From DASQPR01 sp035713725 (GTDB taxonomy: Bacteria > Actinomycetota > Actinomycetes > Mycobacteriales > Micromonosporaceae), in contig DASTMZ010000191.1 of the NCBI GenBank assembly GCA_035713725.1, positions 1 to 14,311 on the forward strand: 14,311 nucleotides of DNA, read 5' to 3'. The notes under the pieces are model-generated. The model saw nothing but the letters and a program-made list of their open reading frames with translations. It was not told the origin of the DNA and made no database searches. The position numbers were made by a program, and so were the translations under genes. Shown here in pieces: positions 1 to 10,115 of the stretch. Numbering within the stretch: the first letter of the stretch is position 1; every line of letters begins with the position of its first letter.

Positions 1-2461
<2,461 letters not shown>

Positions 2462-2481
2462 GTTGTCGGCGCCAGGTGCCT

Positions 2482-2525
2482 TGCCGGCCCGGCCCACGTG
2501 GTACGTGGGCCGGGCCGGCATTTCT
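2482..2525 (+). terminator. Perfect 18-bp hairpin plus T-rich tail, clpC terminator
   Basis: The left arm 2482-2499 is exactly reverse-complementary to 2503-2520, with a 3-nt loop (GGT), and TTTCT follows directly. This fits an intrinsic terminator for clpC, which ends 21 nt upstream. The short, interrupted T run is weaker than the classical form, but common in high-GC actinobacteria. The hairpin ends only 5 nt before the ATG of the next gene, so it could also affect that gene's expression. Confidence 0.8.
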
Positions 2526-5417
2526 ATGGCCTTAGACGCCACCACCGACGGCGGCGCATGGCTGGTGACCGTGGTCGCCGGCGCGGGCGCCGGCAAGACT
2601 GCCGCGCTCGGTGCGTGGGCCGCCGAACGTCGCGCCCGCTGGTATTCGCTGCGCGCCGACGATGCCGACCTCGCTGTGCTGCTGCCGTGGCTCGCTGACG
2701 TCGCCCGCATTCCAGGCTGGAGCGACACGCTGCCGGCCGAGCTGCCGGTGGCATCCGGCGGGGACAGCGCCGAGCAGGCCCGCGCGGACGGGCTCGCGAG
2801 CCTGCTCGCCACCGCCGTCGACCACGCGCAACCAACCGGCGGCGTACGCCCGGTGACGGTCGTCCTCGATGGGTTCGAGGTGCTGCCGCCGGACAGCCCG
2901 ACCGTCCGGTTCGTCGAGGCGCTGGCCCGGCACGCGCCACGCGGTCTGCGCGTGATCGTGGCCTCCCGATCGCCGATGCCGTTCGCAGTCGACCGATTGC
3001 GGGAGACCGGCCGCCTCGTCGAACTTGGCGCGTCCGACCTGGTGTTCGACGTCGACGAGACATTCCAGTTGCTGACCATCGCGCTCGGTGACGCGTCCGC
3101 GGCCGACGAGGTCGCCTCCGACCTGCACACCCTGACAACCGGCTGGCCGGGCCAGGTCAGCCTCGGTGCGGCCTGGCTCGCCCAGCAGCCGGCCAGTTCG
3201 CGCCGTGCCCGGCTGGCCGCGTTCGCCGGGTTCGACGCGGAACTGTCCGACGCGGTGCTCGCCGGTGCCGACCCGCCAACGCGTTCGCTCGTCCGCGCGG
3301 CGGCCTACCTGCCGCGCGTCGATGCCAAGCTAATCGTCGACATCTCGCAGGATGCGGCGCCGGGCAGCGGCTGGCCGGGACCGGGCAGACTCGATCTCGC
3401 CGGTGCCGAAGCGCTTCTGCTAGGTGCGGCGCCGCTGCTGATGCCGGAGTCGGGGCGGCGCGGCTGGTATCAAGTGAGCACGCCGGCTCGAGCCGCGGTG
3501 CGCAGCAAGGATCCACTCGCCGACGCGGCGCGCGCCGAGCTGCTTGGCTCCGCCACGCGGGCGTACCTGCGCCGCGACGAGTTGCCGAGCGCCATCGTGG
3601 CCGCCGTCGACCTCGGCGAGCCGGACGTGCTCGTAGACCTCCTCGACCGGTACGGCGCCGACCTGATCACGAGCGGCCGGATCGGCGACGTAATGGCCGC
3701 CGTCACCGCCATCCCGCCCGGCACACGTACGCCGGCGGTACGCCTGGTCGAGGCGGAGGCACGGCACAGCCTCGGTGACGTACGCACGGCGCTCGCCTGC
3801 CTCGCCGACGTGGAGGCGAACGGCACGCACCTGACGGCGGCGGTCGCTCGCCGGGTCGGCAAGATTCGACAGCTCGCCGGCGATATCGCTGGCGCCGCGG
3901 ATGCGTACGACCGCGCCACTATGGACGGCAGCCAGCCGGCCGACGAGGCGATGCTGACCGGGCAGCGGGCCACTGTTGCTTGGCTACGAGGTGACATCGA
4001 TGCCGCGCGTGCGTTGGTCGGTGACGCGATCGCCATGTCGGAGCGGTGCGGTGACGAGCGGGCACTCGCCGGTGCGTACGCGACCGCGGCAATGATCGCG
4101 GAGCGGGACGGCGACATCGCGGCCAACGAGGCCTTCACCGCAAGGGCCGCCGACGCCGCGACCGCGAGCGGGGACCTCGTGCAGCTCATCCGGATTCGCA
4201 TCAATCGCAGCCAGCGCCTGATCGGACACGCGCACTATGGCAACGCCCTCGTGGAGTTGGACGAGGCAATCCGGCTGATCCAGGTGACCGGGACGGACGG
4301 CTGGTTCGGCGCGGTGGCACGGACCAACCGGGGCTGGGCGTTTCGTGGCCTCGGGCGCTACGACGAGGCACTCGCCGAGTTCGACTCGGCAAGCGAAGCG
4401 TGGCGGATGGCCGGCAGCGATCTCGTCGCGTACGCGTTGATCGGGCTTGGGGCGACGCATCTTGACCGAGGTGACGTGGAGCTTGCCGACGCGGAGCTGA
4501 GTGAGGCGATCACGGTCGGCGAGCGCTCCGGCGACCACCAGGCAATGACCGGTCTCACGACACTCGCACGGGCGCGTTGGGCCACCGACAAGGCGTCCGC
4601 GCGGCAGTTCGCGGACCGGTCCGTCGCCACCGCGCCCGGCGTGTGGCGCAGCTGGGCGCTGCTGACCATCGGCTGGTTTGGGCTCGAGGACGGCGACCGC
4701 ACGGTCGCGGTCGACCAGGCCGCAGCGGCGCGCGACAACGCGAAGCGCTACGCCGACCCGTGCGCGGTCGCGGAGGCGGCCGAACTGCACGCGTTGGCGC
4801 TCGACGACGACACGGCCGCGGTGCGAATGTTGGCCGACGCGCAGCGCCAATGGGCGATGCTGGGCAACCCGGTGTTCGTGAACCGCAACGCGGTGATGCT
4901 CGCGCACCGATCCGGAGTCAACGTCGCGGCGGCCGAGGCTCGGTTGCGCGCGGTCGGCGTACGCCCGGCCGCCGCGCTGGCCGGCGGTCCGTTACGCGTC
5001 GTCGGCGCGTTCCACGACGTACCGGCGGAATCCGATCCTGCCGCGCTGATTCGAGCGGCGGCCGACGCGGTGGCCCGCTTCCGCGCCGACGGCGACGCCA
5101 CGCGAGCGCGCCAGGTGCTCGGCGACCTGATCGCGCGGATGTCCGGCCCGCCGGCCGATGACGACCTCCGCGCGCTCTACTTCGTCGCGGTCGGCACGCT
5201 GGCCCGCGCCTGCGAGGTAACCGGCGACATGGACGCCGCGCTCGCCTGGCATCTGCGCCTGCTCGAGGCCGCGCCGTACGACGAGAACGGACATCTCGGC
5301 GTAGTGACCACGCTCGTCCGGTCCGGACGCCACACCGAGGCCCGCCGCCGCTACCTGATGTATACGGAGCGCATGCGCAGCCGCGGTCGCGAACCGGCAC
5401 CGTACCCGTTCGACTAG
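2526..5417 (+). CDS. MalT-like STAND ATPase with TPR repeats and C-terminal BTAD domain; DNA-binding domain apparently lost
   Basis: A 963-residue signal-transduction NTPase, probably a transcriptional regulator or a relic of one; its ligand is unknown. The N-terminus holds a MalT-type P-loop, AGAGAGKT (K24), where MalT-family proteins have APAGYGKT. A Walker-B-like strand VVLDGFEVL follows (D115; the usual second Asp is Gly), then ASRS (146-149) and the GWP motif (206-208). Helical TPR-like repeats run from about 380 to 800. The last 120 residues match the BTAD fold, including APYDENGHLG and SGRHTEARRRY. Between the strand LRVVGAF (about 823-829) and BTAD (from about 838) the winged helix expected in this family is missing. 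ATG 2526 was chosen because it just clears the first beta strand before the P-loop; the frame is open further upstream into clpC. No Shine-Dalgarno is visible. In-frame TTA codons lie at 2532-2534 (codon 3) and 4992-4994. The stop overlaps that of mutY. Confidence 0.85.
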   Translation: MALDATTDGGAWLVTVVAGAGAGKTAALGAWAAERRARWYSLRADDADLAVLLPWLADVARIPGWSDTLPAELPVASGGDSAEQARADGLASLLATAVDHAQPTGGVRPVTVVLDGFEVLPPDSPTVRFVEALARHAPRGLRVIVASRSPMPFAVDRLRETGRLVELGASDLVFDVDETFQLLTIALGDASAADEVASDLHTLTTGWPGQVSLGAAWLAQQPASSRRARLAAFAGFDAELSDAVLAGADPPTRSLVRAAAYLPRVDAKLIVDISQDAAPGSGWPGPGRLDLAGAEALLLGAAPLLMPESGRRGWYQVSTPARAAVRSKDPLADAARAELLGSATRAYLRRDELPSAIVAAVDLGEPDVLVDLLDRYGADLITSGRIGDVMAAVTAIPPGTRTPAVRLVEAEARHSLGDVRTALACLADVEANGTHLTAAVARRVGKIRQLAGDIAGAADAYDRATMDGSQPADEAMLTGQRATVAWLRGDIDAARALVGDAIAMSERCGDERALAGAYATAAMIAERDGDIAANEAFTARAADAATASGDLVQLIRIRINRSQRLIGHAHYGNALVELDEAIRLIQVTGTDGWFGAVARTNRGWAFRGLGRYDEALAEFDSASEAWRMAGSDLVAYALIGLGATHLDRGDVELADAELSEAITVGERSGDHQAMTGLTTLARARWATDKASARQFADRSVATAPGVWRSWALLTIGWFGLEDGDRTVAVDQAAAARDNAKRYADPCAVAEAAELHALALDDDTAAVRMLADAQRQWAMLGNPVFVNRNAVMLAHRSGVNVAAAEARLRAVGVRPAAALAGGPLRVVGAFHDVPAESDPAALIRAAADAVARFRADGDATRARQVLGDLIARMSGPPADDDLRALYFVAVGTLARACEVTGDMDAALAWHLRLLEAAPYDENGHLGVVTTLVRSGRHTEARRRYLMYTERMRSRGREPAPYPFD

Positions 5418-6370
5418 CGCGGTCCGGCCACGTCGCCGGCGGGTGTCCCGCCCAGCGCGAACCGGCCCGGCGCGATCTCCACGACGAGTCCGTCATCGAG
5501 CAGACTCGCGAGTGCGCTGGCGCGCCGATCCGAGTCATGCCACGCGATGTCGAGTGCGGCCGCCGGCACCGGGTGGTCCGTGTCGCGGAGGATGGCGAGC
5601 AGCCGTCCGCGAATCTGGCGGTCGGTTCCGGCGTACGCCTGCGGACGTCGCGTCGGACCGACGGCCGGTGGCGAGCCGGCGTTGCGCCAGACGCACACCG
5701 TCGACAGTGGACACTCGTGGCAGCGTGGCGAGCGCGCCGTACATACAAGCGCGCCGATCTCCATGAAGGCGGCCGATGCACGTGCCGCCCGCGCCGGATC
5801 CTCCGGCAGCAACGTCGAAACGGTACGGAGGTCGTCGGCGGTCGTGGCCGGACCACCATCCGCGGCACCGGTGACGGCTCGGGCAACGAGGCGCCGGACG
5901 TTGGTATCCACTACCGGGTGCCTTTGCTTGTACGCGAAGGCGGCCACCGCGTGCGCGGTATACGTGCCAATGCCGGGCAACGTCGCGAGCGCCACCGCAT
6001 CGGAGGGCACCATGCCTCCATAGCGGTTCACGACAGCGACGGCGCATTCATGCAGCCGCATCGCGCGTCGCGGATATCCGAGGCGGCCCCATGCACGGAT
6101 CGCGTCCGCTGGGCTGTCCGCGGCGAGCGCGGCCGGCGTCGGCCAGCACGCGAGCCAGGCCTCATAGGCTGGGACGACCCGACTCACCGGCGTTTGCTGC
6201 AACATGATCTCCGAGACGAGTACGCCCCACGCGGTCGCGTCGGGTCGGCGCCAGGGAAGATCGCGGGCATGCGTGTCGAACCATGCGATCGCGGCCGCGG
6301 CGATGCCGGGTTGGTCGGCCGGTCCGGGCCGCAATCCGGACGCATCAACAGGAAACGGTACGGCGGTCAT
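5414..6370 (-). CDS. mutY: MutY, adenine DNA glycosylase
   Basis: Base-excision repair enzyme that removes adenine mispaired with 8-oxoguanine. It is 318 residues long, typical of short actinobacterial MutY lacking the C-terminal NUDIX-like domain. Visible motifs: catalytic Glu54 in SEIMLQQT, helix-hairpin-helix LPGIGTYTA (131-139), catalytic Asp155 in VVDTNVRR, and a [4Fe-4S] ligand set C210-x6-C217-x2-C220-x5-C226. ATG at 6370 was preferred over an in-frame TTG at 6379: a GAGG (6384-6381) lies 10 nt before the ATG, but only 1 nt before the TTG. The gene converges on the upstream regulator gene, and both stops are read from the same CTAG. A 39-bp tandem repeat lies directly upstream. Confidence 0.95.
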   Translation of the reverse strand: MTAVPFPVDASGLRPGPADQPGIAAAAIAWFDTHARDLPWRRPDATAWGVLVSEIMLQQTPVSRVVPAYEAWLACWPTPAALAADSPADAIRAWGRLGYPRRAMRLHECAVAVVNRYGGMVPSDAVALATLPGIGTYTAHAVAAFAYKQRHPVVDTNVRRLVARAVTGAADGGPATTADDLRTVSTLLPEDPARAARASAAFMEIGALVCTARSPRCHECPLSTVCVWRNAGSPPAVGPTRRPQAYAGTDRQIRGRLLAILRDTDHPVPAAALDIAWHDSDRRASALASLLDDGLVVEIAPGRFALGGTPAGDVAGPR

Positions 6371-6491
6371 GATGACCAAGCCTCACACGACGATGGCGAC
6401 TGACGCCACCCATCGGCTGCTTCATTGCCGCCTCGTGGCTGACGCTACCCATCGGCTGCTTCATTGCCGCCTCGTGGCTGACGCTACCCAT
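6345..6491 (-). CDS. Possible 48-aa repeat peptide encoded by the 39-bp repeats
   Basis: From ATG 6491 the minus strand is open for 49 codons, ending at a TGA inside mutY in a different frame. The 39-bp repeat is 13 codons, so the peptide repeats the unit MGSVSHEAAMKQP twice, ending in a basic, Arg/His-rich tail. Each complete repeat also carries GAGG followed after 5 nt by an ATG in the same frame, so translation could start in each unit. GGTGA lies 7 nt before ATG 6491. No known domain is recognised. It could equally be non-coding repeat DNA that happens to be open; the in-phase period and repeated start signals are the only support. Confidence 0.3.
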   Translation of the reverse strand: MGSVSHEAAMKQPMGSVSHEAAMKQPMGGVSRHRRVRLGHHDRRTVSC

Positions 6492-6495
6492 CGGC
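6401..6495. repeat. 39-bp tandem repeat, 2.4 copies
   Basis: Unit 1 (6401-6439) and unit 2 (6440-6478) are identical except at unit position 7 (C versus T). A third, partial unit matches for 17 nt (6479-6495) and then diverges. The near-identity suggests a recent duplication. A CGGC/GCCG pair with a 9-nt loop inside each full unit encloses the minus-strand ATG. The repeat fills half of the 188-bp gap between the divergent starts of mutY and the Rv3587c-like gene. The rest of the gap shows nothing except a weak -10-like TAGCGT at 6544. Confidence 0.95.
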
Positions 6496-6558
6496 GGTTC
6501 ACCGACAGCGGCGCGTCGGAAGTGGACGATCGTGGCGACGTACTAGCGTGTTGAGATC

Positions 6559-7245
6559 ATGCGACTGACGGTTGGCCCGCTGCCCGCCGCCGTCTATTGG
6601 CGGCGACGGTCGGTCGTGCTCGGTGCGTTGGTGGTCATCGTGTTCGTGGTCGTGTACGCCTGCGGCGGCGCGCATCCGTCCGACGCGGCCGGCGGGAACC
6701 ACGTCGCCGGCGATGAACCATCCTCTGGACTGTCCGGATCACCTTCCGACACCGCATCGGGCGAGCCGTCCACTGTGGTCACACCCGCAACGACTCCATC
6801 GGTGTCAGAATCCAGCGCACCGGCGACGAATGGCACGTGTACCGACGCCGACATGCAAGTTCGCGCCGTCATCAGCACCACGTCGACGACGACCGGCAAG
6901 CTGCAATACGGCGGCACGTTCACGGTCAAGCTCCAGATCTCGAACATCTCGGCGCGGACGTGTACACGTGATGTCGGATCGGTCCCGGAGGAACTGCGCA
7001 TCGAACAAGGCTCGACGAAGATCTGGTCGTCGGACGATTGCGTTACCGCGTCCGGCAAGGCGCACGATGTGCGTACGTTCCATCCGGGCGACGCGATCAC
7101 TGCGCAGGTGAAGTGGTCGAGCTACGACATCACGACCACGACGTGCGTGAAGTCAGGGACACCGGCAGCCGCCGGAACGTATGAGTTGGTCGGCCGGCTC
7201 GGGACGAAACTGAGCGCGCCGACCAAGTTCACCATTGCGCCGTAG
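6559..7245 (+). CDS. Rv3587c-like membrane-anchored or lipoprotein with C-terminal beta-sandwich
   Basis: 228 residues of unknown function. The assignment to the Rv3587c group rests on position (beside and convergent with disA, near mutY) and layout. Residues 1-17 are basic, 18-34 form one hydrophobic segment, and 35-95 are a Ser/Thr/Pro/Gly-rich spacer. A compact domain of about 130 residues follows, with four Cys (in GTCTDADMQV, ARTCTRDVGS, SDDCVTA and TTTCVKSG) that could form disulfides outside the cell. The segment ends VVYACGG: Cys35 is in lipobox position, but Tyr at -2 is atypical, so an uncleaved membrane anchor is equally possible. ATG 6559 has only a weak GAG upstream. A TAGCGT hexamer at 6544-6549 would allow a leaderless or nearly leaderless transcript. 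Its stop is 7 bp from the disA stop. Confidence 0.8.
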   Translation: MRLTVGPLPAAVYWRRRSVVLGALVVIVFVVVYACGGAHPSDAAGGNHVAGDEPSSGLSGSPSDTASGEPSTVVTPATTPSVSESSAPATNGTCTDADMQVRAVISTTSTTTGKLQYGGTFTVKLQISNISARTCTRDVGSVPEELRIEQGSTKIWSSDDCVTASGKAHDVRTFHPGDAITAQVKWSSYDITTTTCVKSGTPAAAGTYELVGRLGTKLSAPTKFTIAP

Positions 7246-7252
7246 CGCCGGA

Positions 7253-8344
7253 TCAGACGTACCGCTCCAGAATCGATGCCTCGGCGAGCCGTGACAGGCC
7301 CTCGCGGACGCCGCGTGCGCGGGCGTCGCCAACACCCTCGACGGCCTGCAGGTCCTCGACGGTGGCGCCGAGCAAGCGCTGCAGGCTGCCGAAGTGCTCG
7401 ATCAGCCGATCCACGACGTTGCCGGGCAGCCTCGGCACCTTCGTCAGAAGCCGGAAACCGCGCGGCGAGATTGCCGCGTCGAGCGCATCGGACGAGCCCG
7501 AATAGCCCGTTGCCTTGCCGACGAGTACGAGGTCGATCAGGTCAGTCGCGGACAGCATGTCCAGCTCGAAGACGGCCTCGTCGAACGTGCGCGCCTTGCG
7601 ACCGGCCGGCAGGTAGTCGCGGATAACGAGCGCGCGATCGGCGTCGACGCCCACCATCAGCTCCTCCAACTGGAGCGCGAGCAGGCGGCCGTCGGTGCCG
7701 AGCTCGACGACGTAACCGGCGATCTCGTCGGCGATGCGGCGAACCATCTCCAGCCGCTGTACGACGGCGATCGCATCACGAACCGTGACGAGGTCCTCGA
7801 TCTCGAGTGCGGACAGCGCGCCGGACACCTCGTCCAGGCGCAGCTTGTATCGCTCGAGTGTGGCCAGTGCTTGGTTGGCGCGCGACAGGATCGCGCCGGA
7901 GTCGTCGAGCACATGTCGCTGGCCGGCCGCGTAAACGCCGATGATCCGCATCGACTGCGACACCGAGATCACCGGGAAACCGGTCTGCTTCGCGACCCGC
8001 TCGGCCGTCCGGTGGCGAGTACCGGATTCCTCGGACGGGATCGACGGGTCGGGCATCAGATGTACGGCGGCGCGGACGATCCGGCTGCCGTCGCTGGACA
8101 GCACGACGGCGCCGTCCATCTTGCACAGTTCACGCAGTCGCGTTGCGGAGAACTCGACGTCGAGGACGAATCCGCCGGTGCAGAGGGATTCCACGACGCG
8201 GTCGTATCCCTGAACGATCAGCGCGCCAGTGCGACCGCGCAGGATGCGCTCCAGCCCGTCGCGGAGCGAAGTGCCAGGAGCCATGGATGCCAAAATCGGG
8301 CGCAGCGAATCCGCCGCCCCCGGTCTGGAAGCCTCCCGCTCCAT
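7253..8344 (-). CDS. disA: DisA, DNA-integrity scanning diadenylate cyclase
   Basis: Makes cyclic di-AMP from two ATP; the octamer scans DNA and is inhibited by branched recombination intermediates. It has 363 residues against 358 for the M. tuberculosis protein. The N-terminal DAC domain has the signature DGA (77-79, in KMDGAVVL) and RHR (110-112, in SGTRHRTAERV). A helical linker follows, then a C-terminal helix-hairpin-helix DNA-binding region (VEGVGDARARGVREGL). ATG 8344 was chosen over GTG 8350 because GGACGG lies 6 nt before the ATG but abuts the GTG. A -10-like TAGACT lies just upstream, so the gene may have its own promoter. It is downstream of radA on the same strand across a 193-bp gap and converges on the Rv3587c-like gene. 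Confidence 0.97.
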   Translation of the reverse strand: MEREASRPGAADSLRPILASMAPGTSLRDGLERILRGRTGALIVQGYDRVVESLCTGGFVLDVEFSATRLRELCKMDGAVVLSSDGSRIVRAAVHLMPDPSIPSEESGTRHRTAERVAKQTGFPVISVSQSMRIIGVYAAGQRHVLDDSGAILSRANQALATLERYKLRLDEVSGALSALEIEDLVTVRDAIAVVQRLEMVRRIADEIAGYVVELGTDGRLLALQLEELMVGVDADRALVIRDYLPAGRKARTFDEAVFELDMLSATDLIDLVLVGKATGYSGSSDALDAAISPRGFRLLTKVPRLPGNVVDRLIEHFGSLQRLLGATVEDLQAVEGVGDARARGVREGLSRLAEASILERYV

Positions 8345-8537
8345 GGGCACCCGTCCAGTCTACTGATCGAACTCCCGCTCATTCGTCCCAGTCACCTCGA
8401 CATCAGCACAGCGTGAGCACAACGCGCTGACCTGCGCCGAAGCGAACCACTCCGAAGCGTGTCGAGCCCGAACCCATGAGCGGATGGCCACGTTGTTTTG
8501 ATTCCCAGCGGTGGCCGCAACCAAAACTATGGTCGTG
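8345..8537 (-). other. radA-disA intergenic region
   Basis: 193 bp with no supported gene. The only candidate signal is the TAGACT hexamer (about 8366-8361), 16 nt upstream of the disA ATG, with no convincing -35. No rho-independent terminator with a T run is seen after radA, so read-through into disA is likely. Confidence 0.5.
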
Positions 8538-9989
8538 TCACGTCGACGCACGTGCCGCGAACCGAACGGCGGTCGTGAGGTCGCCGGCCTCAACCACCCG
8601 CATGCCCGCCGGGCTCGCGTTAGCTGTCGGCCCACAGCCCGGCGGGACGAGCGCGATGCGATAGCCCAGTCGACTCGCCTCCGCAAGCCGGCGAGGTGTC
8701 GCACCGACGCGCCGAATCTCGCCAGTCAGCCCGACTTCGCCGATGGCCACCAAGTCCGCGGCAAGAGGCAAATCGTGCGCCGCGGAAGCGATCGCGAGCG
8801 CGACGCCGAGGTCGGCGGCCGGCTCCACGACCCGGATCCCGCCAACCGTCGCGGCGAACACCTCGCGGTCATGAAGCTTCGCCTCTGTGCGGCGCTGCAG
8901 CACCGCCAGCACCATGGCGAGCCGCGCGCCGTCGAGCCCGCTGACCGTTCGCCGCGGCGACCCGGGCACCTGCGCGCCGATGAGCGCCTGAATCTCGGTT
9001 ACCAATGCGCGACGGCCCTCCATCGCCACCGTCACACAGGTGCCGGCTACCGGCTGCGAATAGCGCGTGATAAATAGCCCGGACGGGTCGGGCAGGCTCG
9101 CGATGCCCCCCTCGTGCATCTCGAAACAGCCGACCTCGTCCGCCGCGCCGAACCGATTCTTCAGGCCACGGACCATCCGTAGCGACGAGTGTTTGTCGCC
9201 CTCGAACTGGAGCACGACATCAACGAGGTGCTCGAGGACGCGAGGGCCGGCCACGTTGCCGTCCTTGGTCACGTGCCCGACAAGCATGGTGGCGATGCCG
9301 CGGTCCTTCGCGATGGCGACGAGCGCGGCGGTGACCGCACGGACCTGCGTCACGCCGCCCGCGATGCCCTCGGTTCCGGGCGCCGAGACGGTCTGTACGG
9401 AGTCGATCACCAGCAGTCCAGGACGTACGGCATCGAGGTGCCCAAGCACCGCCTCGAGGTCCGTCTCGGCCGCTAGGAACAGCCGTTCGTGGAGCGCACC
9501 GATGCGTTCGGCGCGCAGACGGACCTGGCTTGCCGACTCCTCGCCCGAGATGACCAGGCTCGGCGAATCGGCGTTTGCCGCCGCCCACTGCTGTGCCACG
9601 TCGAGCAGCAGGGTCGACTTGCCGACGCCCGGCTCGCCGGCGAGCAGCACGACCGCGCCGGGAACGATGCCGCCGCCGAGCACGCGGTCGAGCTCAGGGA
9701 CACCGGTCGGCCGGGCGCGCGCCGGGTCGACGCTGATCGTCGCGATCGGACGTGCTGGCTCGCTCGGCGTCCGTGGGCTGACTGCGCGGAGCGCCGCCGA
9801 GGTTGATGGTGCGCCGCTCCGGTCGACGATCGCACCCCACTCGCCACACTCCGGGCACCGCCCGAGCCATTTGAGCGGCCGGTATCCGCAGACATCGCAC
9901 TCGTACGTCGCGGGCGCCGCTCGGGCGGGGCGGGAAGCCTTGGTGGCACGCGGTCCGCGCGACCCCGCGCGGCCAAGAGTCTCAGTCAC
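8538..9989 (-). CDS. radA: RadA/Sms, DNA repair and recombination ATPase
   Basis: RecA-like ATPase and helicase that drives branch migration in recombinational repair. 483 residues from GTG 9989. The N-terminal zinc finger has Cys31, 34, 45 and 48 (CDVCGY...CPECGEW). Walker A is GEPGVGKS (118-125), Walker B lies in GLLVIDSVQT (191-200), the RadA-specific KNRFG is at 277-281, and the C-terminus is the Lon-protease-like domain. The frame stays open upstream to a TTG at 10028, but those 13 extra residues precede the conserved part and resemble nothing in the family. GTG 9989 has no Shine-Dalgarno; a TACGGT hexamer ending 6 nt before it would produce a leaderless transcript. Lies between lpqE and disA, all on the minus strand. 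Confidence 0.96.
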   Translation of the reverse strand: MTETLGRAGSRGPRATKASRPARAAPATYECDVCGYRPLKWLGRCPECGEWGAIVDRSGAPSTSAALRAVSPRTPSEPARPIATISVDPARARPTGVPELDRVLGGGIVPGAVVLLAGEPGVGKSTLLLDVAQQWAAANADSPSLVISGEESASQVRLRAERIGALHERLFLAAETDLEAVLGHLDAVRPGLLVIDSVQTVSAPGTEGIAGGVTQVRAVTAALVAIAKDRGIATMLVGHVTKDGNVAGPRVLEHLVDVVLQFEGDKHSSLRMVRGLKNRFGAADEVGCFEMHEGGIASLPDPSGLFITRYSQPVAGTCVTVAMEGRRALVTEIQALIGAQVPGSPRRTVSGLDGARLAMVLAVLQRRTEAKLHDREVFAATVGGIRVVEPAADLGVALAIASAAHDLPLAADLVAIGEVGLTGEIRRVGATPRRLAEASRLGYRIALVPPGCGPTANASPAGMRVVEAGDLTTAVRFAARAST

Positions 9990-10115
9990 CGGGGCACCGT
10001 AAAAGACGCCTGTGACGAAACCGGGCAAGCCACGCCGGTCAGCGACTCAGTGTGCCGCCCGACGCGTCGGATGCGCTCCGGTGCCCGACGGTCCGGAGTT
10101 GCTTGCGTTCCGACG
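9990..10115 (-). promoter_or_regulatory. Probable radA promoter region with 12-bp palindrome
   Basis: 126-bp gap between lpqE and radA. A -10-like TACGGT (TAnnnT) ends 6 nt before GTG 9989, the spacing expected for a leaderless mRNA; no good -35 is visible. A perfect 12-bp palindrome CCGACGCGTCGG (10059-10070) lies about 70 bp upstream of the start. It could be an operator or chance in GC-rich DNA. Confidence 0.35.

Noticed and set aside
2532..3128. Long minus-strand frames opposite the STAND regulator (about 200 codons)
   Set aside because: Arg/Ala-rich shadow frames with no motifs; the plus strand carries recognisable domains throughout.
7394..8416. 340-codon plus-strand frame opposite disA
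   Set aside because: DisA on the minus strand has intact DGA and RHR motifs; the plus-strand product resembles nothing.
8360..8704. 114-codon minus-strand frame spanning the radA-disA gap
   Set aside because: It overlaps the radA C-terminus in another frame and has no ribosome binding site or recognisable domain.
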